Source: Clostridiales bacterium (GTDB lineage: Bacteria > Bacillota > Clostridia > Oscillospirales > Oscillospiraceae). From it: 24,768 nt of DNA. The notes under the pieces are model-generated. The model was not told where the DNA came from and did no database searches. It was given only the letters and a program-made list of their open reading frames with translations. Numbering within the stretch: position 1 is the stretch's first letter; each line of letters opens with the position of its first letter. The position numbers and the translations under genes are program-made. Positions 20,199 through 24,768 of this stretch are shown here, piece by piece. The DNA is taken from contig SFLE01000026.1 in the NCBI GenBank assembly GCA_004553495.1, forward strand, positions 1 through 24,768, written 5' to 3'.

Positions 20199-22673
20199 TC
20201 ACAGCCTGGCGCTGAACGCCGGGATCGTGCAGCCCCACTCGAGTGCGGAGCCGTTGGTCACCAGCTTGAACAGGGTCTTCGCCTCGTTGGCATTCCAATT
20301 TTTAGTAACAGGTAATCCCGTACCGCTGATGATGTCATACTCATTGTATTCGCGGAGATACTCCACCTTCCAGCCGATGGCCTTCTGACCGTCTCTCTCC
20401 TCGGGATAAAGCTTGATCTTATCGCCGGGCTCGACGATCATACGGGTTGCCCGGCCGTTTTTCACCGTCACAAGGGCGGTGTCCTTTGTCCAATGATCGA
20501 TCTCTTCGCTGTCATTGTCCTTGTCGATTTTCGTCTTTGTGTACTCGCAGATGCTGCATTCGGACTCCATGCCGCCATTGCCGCCTGTGGTGTCGGGGTT
20601 TTTGACCACATTCCAGCGGCCCCAGCTATGGGGAACCATTATGAACTCCTCGCATCCGGGAACCTTGCACTTTTCGGGGTGGGCATAGCCGGACTCAAGG
20701 ATGAGCTGCTCCACCGTCTTGGTCGAGCCACCGATGTTGAAGGTATATTCATAGATACTGCTAAAGCCGGTGCAGTCCCAGTTCCAGCCGTAATCATGGA
20801 CATGGCTCTTCACATAAACGACATAGTCGCAGACGGTGCAGACGAGCATATCAACCCTGCCGCCGCCCACCGCGTCATAGCTTTTTTCATGCTCAAAGGT
20901 ATGCGGGAAGATGCGCTCCTTGGAGCCGGTGGTCATATAATGCGCTTCGTAATAGCCCGCTTCGAACAGGCACGGGAGCTTGTGACCGTCGCATTTCGGG
21001 TCGCCGCCCACGGCACCGTTATGGGTGACCCCATTCTTATCGACCCAAGTGACATTGTATTTCGGCGTTCTCTCGCTGTCGTCGGTGGGCACAGGCACAC
21101 CTGCCTGCTTATGGCTGTAGGCATGGGTGGCAGTCAGCTTTGCCTCCGCCGTTTTCATGGTGTCCGAAGGGTCACCCTTTCTGCCGATGACGCAGAAGTA
21201 GGAGAAGTCATCCATGCAGGCCTCGGCGGAAACCGACAGCCTCAGCGTGGGGGTTTTCACGCCCACATAGTAATCTGTTTCCGGCAGCTTGTAGGGTGCC
21301 GCCGTCGGTCTCGAATTATCCTTCTGATACCACTGATAGGTCAGCTCGTCGCCCTTCAGGCTCTTTGCCGAAACGGAGAAGGTGACCCAGTTATTTTCAC
21401 TGTACAGCAGGCCGTTTTCCGGCTCTTCCTTATAATCGCCGCTGCCGTAGATGGAGGTCTTGCACTTGACGCCCTTGGGCTGGCGGGTGATAACGATGGA
21501 GCTGCCGCTGATGTAGCCGCAGACCTTGCACACGCCCTTGGCGTCATATTCATGGTTGGCGGCATTCAGCTTTTTACCGTCGCAATAGCGGCAGGGGTGC
21601 CAGTGCTGCGTTTTGTCGGCTGACCAGGACGAGGAAGCGATGTGGGTATGCCCGGCACCGGAATGCTCTGCTTTCAGATGATCCTCAAAATCAGAGTCAC
21701 TGAAGCACCAGTCGTCATGATCGCAGCCCATAGCGCTCACGGCATCCCGGCAGCAGTCCTTGCAGCGCTGATCGCAGCCGTCCTCGCAGGGGTCGCTGTC
21801 GCAGAAGCACAGGCCGCAGTCCTCGCAGAAGTGATCTGCGTAGTCCGTATCCATTGCGCACATTCCCTCGGAGCAGTCGGAGTTGCCCTCGCAGCACTCC
21901 TTGCACAGCTCGCAGGTTTCGCAGAACTCATCCTCGTCTTCCTTATCCGTGACCCAGCCGTCGCAGCCCGGGCAGATGTGCTCGTCCCACTCGGCGCTTT
22001 CCACGCAGGTCTCGCCGTCCGGGCAGCCGCCGGCATCGGAGTTATCTCTGCAGCACTCCAGGCACAGACCGCACTCCTCGCAGGACTCCTGGTTCAGCAG
22101 GCATTCCTCGCACTGCTCGCAGGCCGTGTGGCAATCAATGCAGTGGACGACGCCGGTATCATCGTCGTCCACGCACTCGTCCACCGCGCCGAAGCAGCTG
22201 TCGCACAGCGAGCAGTGCATCGGGTCGCTGTCATCGTTTGCGCAGTCGTCGCAGAAGCCGCAGGTGTCGCAGATGGTTATGGAGCAGCAGGGACCCTTAT
22301 GGCATTCGCCGCACAGCTGGTCATCCTCGCCGATGTAGCATTTGCCGCAGGTGGAGCAGTGCTTTTCCTCCATGCAGTCCGCGCACTTGTAGCACTGATC
22401 GCACCAAAAGGCTGTATTGAACAGACACTCACCGCAATCGTTGCAGTGGAATTCAACGAAGCAGTCGGAGTTGCAGTCAGCGGTGCAGAACCCGCAACCG
22501 TCGCACATATTCTCAGCCCAGTGGTAGTGGTCGCAGTATTCACAATCTGTGCCGTTGTCGTAGTCTTCCCAAAAGGCGTGAGCATGAAGCTCCATGCCCG
22601 GCAGCAGCGAGAGCAGCATCATAAGCACCAGCAGGACGCTGACGACGCGCCTTCGTGTGATCGTCTTTGTCAT
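20199..22673 (-). CDS. Secreted, extremely Cys-rich surface protein, N-terminal part (frameshifted)
   Basis: 824 codons up to a TGA at 20199-20201. A signal peptide (1 to about 33; RRRVVSVLLVLMMLLSLLPG) is followed by a segment, residues 44-323, in which I count 61 Cys (about 22%), arranged as repeated CxxC/CxxCxxC units such as CEECGLCLECC, CETCELCKECC, CDTCGFCDDC and CNDCGEC, in a very acidic background. Then come a HWHPC-xx-C module, an Ig-like domain (about 400-520; LTYQWYQKD ... FSYFCVIG) and further CxxC modules. SD AGAGGA precedes the ATG. The start lies 60 bp after the receiver gene without a terminator, so they are probably co-transcribed. Metal binding or disulfide cross-linking is possible; no family is recognised. 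Confidence 0.85.
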   Translation of the reverse strand: MTKTITRRRVVSVLLVLMMLLSLLPGMELHAHAFWEDYDNGTDCEYCDHYHWAENMCDGCGFCTADCNSDCFVEFHCNDCGECLFNTAFWCDQCYKCADCMEEKHCSTCGKCYIGEDDQLCGECHKGPCCSITICDTCGFCDDCANDDSDPMHCSLCDSCFGAVDECVDDDDTGVVHCIDCHTACEQCEECLLNQESCEECGLCLECCRDNSDAGGCPDGETCVESAEWDEHICPGCDGWVTDKEDEDEFCETCELCKECCEGNSDCSEGMCAMDTDYADHFCEDCGLCFCDSDPCEDGCDQRCKDCCRDAVSAMGCDHDDWCFSDSDFEDHLKAEHSGAGHTHIASSSWSADKTQHWHPCRYCDGKKLNAANHEYDAKGVCKVCGYISGSSIVITRQPKGVKCKTSIYGSGDYKEEPENGLLYSENNWVTFSVSAKSLKGDELTYQWYQKDNSRPTAAPYKLPETDYYVGVKTPTLRLSVSAEACMDDFSYFCVIGRKGDPSDTMKTAEAKLTATHAYSHKQAGVPVPTDDSERTPKYNVTWVDKNGVTHNGAVGGDPKCDGHKLPCLFEAGYYEAHYMTTGSKERIFPHTFEHEKSYDAVGGGRVDMLVCTVCDYVVYVKSHVHDYGWNWDCTGFSSIYEYTFNIGGSTKTVEQLILESGYAHPEKCKVPGCEEFIMVPHSWGRWNVVKNPDTTGGNGGMESECSICEYTKTKIDKDNDSEEIDHWTKDTALVTVKNGRATRMIVEPGDKIKLYPEERDGQKAIGWKVEYLREYNEYDIISGTGLPVTKNWNANEAKTLFKLVTNGSALEWGCTIPAFSARL

Positions 22674-22733
22674 ATTATCATTTCCTCTCTCAAAATATTT
22701 TTGAAGGGTTTTCTATATAGTTATGCCGTTTTT

Positions 22734-23117
22734 TTAAACGCTGTCGATGACCGAGGCAAAGTAGTTTTCCGACACGGAGCCGAAGAGAAAAGCGTCAATA
22801 AGTCCCTCGCGCTTTGCCTGCCGCACCTGCTCGGTCAGCTCCCCGTCCGTGTCGTCATCGACGAAAAGAATGATACGGCAGTTTTCCGTGTTCCGCTTTA
22901 CCTTGTCGCGGATCGTCATTCGTTCTTTGAACATCCACGGTGAATACGCCTTGACCTCCATTAAGAGCACGTCCGGCCGATGCGTTTTGCACCACTCGGC
23001 GGTCGTATCAGGCGATTCGGAGATCACGACCTGACAATCGTCCAGCTTCTGCATCAGCATCCGCTCCATGGTTTGCGCATGGATATCGCTCTGAATATCC
23101 AGCACGATCTTTTTCAT
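22734..23117 (-). CDS. Stand-alone degenerate receiver (pseudo-response-regulator)
   Basis: 127 residues matching the CheY-like receiver fold but altered at all key sites. The N-terminal acidic pocket is reduced (KIVLDIQSD). The phosphoacceptor position, usually Asp in PDVLLMD-type motifs, is Glu54 (RPDVLLMEVKA), a phosphomimic. The conserved Lys near the end of beta-5 is Gly (DAFLFGSVS). No output domain is attached. It should act as a constitutive or protein-interaction module rather than a phospho-relay. It lies between the two-component genes and the Cys-rich surface gene, preceded by a perfect palindrome. SD is GGTGGTG about 8 bases upstream. Confidence 0.7.
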   Translation of the reverse strand: MKKIVLDIQSDIHAQTMERMLMQKLDDCQVVISESPDTTAEWCKTHRPDVLLMEVKAYSPWMFKERMTIRDKVKRNTENCRIILFVDDDTDGELTEQVRQAKREGLIDAFLFGSVSENYFASVIDSV

Positions 23118-23159
23118 CCTTCACCACCGCCTTGTCTATACACAACGATATTTATACAT

Positions 23160-23165
23160 ATATTA
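23160..23165 (-). promoter_or_regulatory. Candidate -10 of the receiver/surface-protein operon
   Basis: Minus strand TAATAT, about 46 nt from the centre of the upstream palindrome to the implied start. No good -35 is seen, which fits an activated promoter. Weak call. Confidence 0.35.
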
Positions 23166-23190
23166 TTCTACGGATTTTTTAAGGCTTGTC

Positions 23191-23208
23191 ACTGGCACAA
23201 GTGCCAGT
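23191..23208. promoter_or_regulatory. Perfect inverted repeat, candidate operator
   Basis: ACTGGCAC (23191-23198), two As, GTGCCAGT (23201-23208): an 18-bp site with perfect 8-bp arms about 75 bp upstream of the receiver gene start. Size and symmetry suit a dimeric NarL/LuxR-type regulator such as the one encoded just upstream. Confidence 0.55.
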
Positions 23209-23254
23209 AACGGAGCGAAAAAAATGTTTTTTCAAAATAATTCTGCCTTTTTTG

Positions 23255-23292
23255 CGCAAAGAACCCCTTGACCTGCGCGGTCAAGGGGTACT
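23255..23292 (-). terminator. Terminator after the response-regulator gene
   Basis: AACCCCTTGACC (23262-23273) pairs with GGTCAAGGGGT (23279-23289) around a TGCGC loop. On the minus strand it is followed by TCTTTGCGC, only a short T run. It separates the two-component genes from the receiver operon. Confidence 0.65.
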
Positions 23293-23298
23293 TTGCAT

Positions 23299-23928
23299 TT
23301 ATTCGTCCTTCAAAGTCGTTACCATGAGCTTATTTTCAATTGCTGTCGCAACGAGCGCCTCTCGGTTTTCAAACCCGCCTTTTCCCACCATATCGTCCAA
23401 ATTCCAGCGAACGCCGTTTTTGGAGATGCCCAGCTTATCGGCTATCTCCTGATAGGTGAAGCCCTTTATATAAAGGCGCAGTATGTCCAATTGCCGCGGC
23501 GAAAATTTATCGGACATCGTGCCCTCCATCTCGATGGCGGGTGAGGAGTCGGGAAAGACCTTTTCGCCTGCCAGGGTGCGCTTTACCACGCTCATCAATT
23601 CCTCTGTACCGTGGTCTTTATACCACAGGCTGTCGGCTGCGCCCGCTTTCGCTCTTTGCAGCACCTGCGGATCGACAAGCGAGGTCGCGGCTACTATCTT
23701 GATTTTCGGAAAGGTCTTTTTGATGCGCTCCGCGGCGGCAAGCCCCGAGTGCTTATGCTGCGTCTGCACATCCATGAGGATGAGCTTTACCGTGGCGTCG
23801 CAGTGCTTTTCCGCTTCAAAGGCATCGCAGAACACGCCGACGAGGTTAAACCCGCCGTCTGCGGCAAGATGATCGGTAAAGTGCTTTTGGATGTACAGAT
23901 CGTCCTCTACAAGTATGGTGCTTATCAT
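23299..23928 (-). CDS. NarL/LuxR-family response regulator
   Basis: 209-residue two-component regulator. The receiver domain (1 to about 120) has the acidic pocket EDD (8-10), phosphoacceptor Asp53 (KLILMDVQT), the conserved Thr/Ser (AATS) and Lys (WYKD). A LuxR-type helix-turn-helix follows (about 140-200; SPRQLDILRLYIKGFTYQEI, ADKLGISKNGVRW). The ATG overlaps the kinase stop (ATGA at 23925-23928) after SD GGAG, so the pair is translationally coupled. It most likely controls the adjacent receiver/surface-protein operon through the palindrome at 23191-23208; that is inference from position. Confidence 0.92.
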   Translation of the reverse strand: MISTILVEDDLYIQKHFTDHLAADGGFNLVGVFCDAFEAEKHCDATVKLILMDVQTQHKHSGLAAAERIKKTFPKIKIVAATSLVDPQVLQRAKAGAADSLWYKDHGTEELMSVVKRTLAGEKVFPDSSPAIEMEGTMSDKFSPRQLDILRLYIKGFTYQEIADKLGISKNGVRWNLDDMVGKGGFENREALVATAIENKLMVTTLKDE

Positions 23929-24768
23929 AGCTCATTCTCCTTTGCGGGAATCGTGATGAGAAGCGCAAAGCGCGGCTCATGGGAAATATGCATCTCGCCG
24001 CCGTGGCTTTCAATGCTGTGGCGAAGCGCGGAAAGTCCGCTGCCCTCTCTTATCGGTCCCGTGGGCACTCTGCCGTTATTGGTTATGGTAATGTCGTGGC
24101 AATTATTGCGCTCGGCAATGCGGATATACATCTTATTGCCCTCCGCGTGCTTAATGCAGTTTGTCACGCACTCCTTGGCGGCGGCAACGGTCAGCTCCTC
24201 GGCGGCGGTATCGCGCGGAAGATAGCCCTCGACCTCAACGGCTACGCCGAGCTGCTTTGCGGTCTGCTGCACCTCCTGCATCGTGCCGACGGAGGTGACG
24301 CGGTTGCTTGCCAGCATACCGACGGCGTTTTGCAGGGCTTCGAGCTTTCTCTCGGTGTCCTCGCCGCTGCCGATGATGTCACGAATGGTCAGGAGGCTCC
24401 GCCCTATGGTGTCGTGAATATAGACCTTCAGATCGAGGCTCTCCTTTTCCTTTATGTCGTCCTCCATGCGAGCGTACATCTTCCTGAGCTTTCGATTGAC
24501 TTCTGCCAGTTCTTTATTTATTTCCTCTTGCTTTTGGTAGCCGTTATACAGCTCGGTTACATTGTGCGCCGTTATCTGCTGCCAGCGGTCATCGCTTTCC
24601 ACGGTGATATTTTGTGTGCGAAACTGCCAGACGGTCTTGTCGGGAAGGATGTAGCAATCATCCTTGACGGTTACGGATCTGTCCGGCACGCTCAGGGCAT
24701 TTTCCATATCGCTTTTGATTTGCAGCTCGTGGCCGCAAAGGGTAAAGGAGAGCCTGCGCATACGGTTG
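23925..24768 (-). CDS. Sensor histidine kinase, N-terminus outside the window
   Basis: At least 278 residues of a NarX/DesK-type kinase. A coiled coil (about 77-112; KQEEINKELAEVNRKLRKMY) leads into the HisKA_3 H-box VYIHDTIGRSLLTIRDII with phosphorylatable His116. Then a GHKL ATPase domain has the N box ECVTNCIKHAEGN, TITNNGR in place of the usual DNG, and GSGLSALRHSIESHGGEM. An ATG exists at 24761, but only seven bases precede it, no SD is visible and the frame stays open to the edge, so an upstream sensor and membrane part probably lies outside. The part seen has no membrane helix. It phosphorylates the coupled regulator encoded downstream. Confidence 0.9.
   Translation of the reverse strand, partial: NRMRRLSFTLCGHELQIKSDMENALSVPDRSVTVKDDCYILPDKTVWQFRTQNITVESDDRWQQITAHNVTELYNGYQKQEEINKELAEVNRKLRKMYARMEDDIKEKESLDLKVYIHDTIGRSLLTIRDIIGSGEDTERKLEALQNAVGMLASNRVTSVGTMQEVQQTAKQLGVAVEVEGYLPRDTAAEELTVAAAKECVTNCIKHAEGNKMYIRIAERNNCHDITITNNGRVPTGPIREGSGLSALRHSIESHGGEMHISHEPRFALLITIPAKENEL

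Noticed and set aside
20493..22943. Long plus-strand open frames (376 and 433 codons) opposite the Cys-rich gene, rich in Ala and Val
   Set aside because: They are antisense shadows: Cys codons TGC/TGT read backwards as Ala/Thr-type codons, so stops are rare. One runs on across the separate receiver gene, and neither has an SD.

Overview
The window looks like a chromosomal segment of a low-oxygen, Gram-positive member of the Clostridia, most likely a gut Oscillospirales/Ruminococcaceae-type organism. The evidence is a Firmicutes core-gene set (prfA, tsaC, tepA, uppP, spoIIIE/ftsK, mrnC, rqcH), moderately high GC coding sequence, clean SD sites (GGAGG), SLH and SPQTG-type surface proteins, and riboswitches typical of the group. 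Species cannot be assigned from sequence alone.

Left edge (1-202): the tail of an unidentified gene runs into the 3' half only of a tRNA-Arg(CCG) gene, from anticodon loop to CCA, followed by a strong terminator. The 5' half of the tRNA is absent, which is the classic scar of a site-specifically integrated element whose border lies here.

Housekeeping block (217-11558): a minus-strand zinc-ribbon membrane protein is divergent from a plus-strand series: prfA, a tsaC-coaE fusion, an M18 aminopeptidase, tepA, uppP, a SpoIIIE/FtsK translocase, mrnC and rqcH. Genes overlap or are tightly spaced within sub-operons, which are separated by hairpin terminators. The terminator before tepA also contains tepA's ribosome binding site.

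Minus-strand envelope/accessory block (11562-16275): a phzF isomerase, the tail of a MocR-type regulator, an SLH cell-wall protein, a fluoride riboswitch sitting on a broken crcB/fluC, and a large secreted protein. A manganese-type yybP-ykoY riboswitch with a terminator then controls a plus-strand CaCA cation exchanger (16509-17754).

Decayed island (17755-18428): no intact known gene. It holds the C-terminal tail of a Cys/Met-metabolism PLP enzyme, the region-4 tail of a conjugative-element sigma factor, a 42-codon ORF and several hairpins.

Sensory/surface module (18429-24768, all minus strand): histidine kinase and NarL-type response regulator (translationally coupled), a stand-alone degenerate receiver protein whose phosphoacceptor Asp is Glu, then a very large, extraordinarily Cys-rich secreted protein with InlB-like repeats and an SPQTG wall anchor. 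The surface gene is split over three frames. A perfect 8+8 bp inverted repeat upstream of the receiver gene is a candidate operator linking the two-component system to the surface protein. This is the most unusual system in the window.
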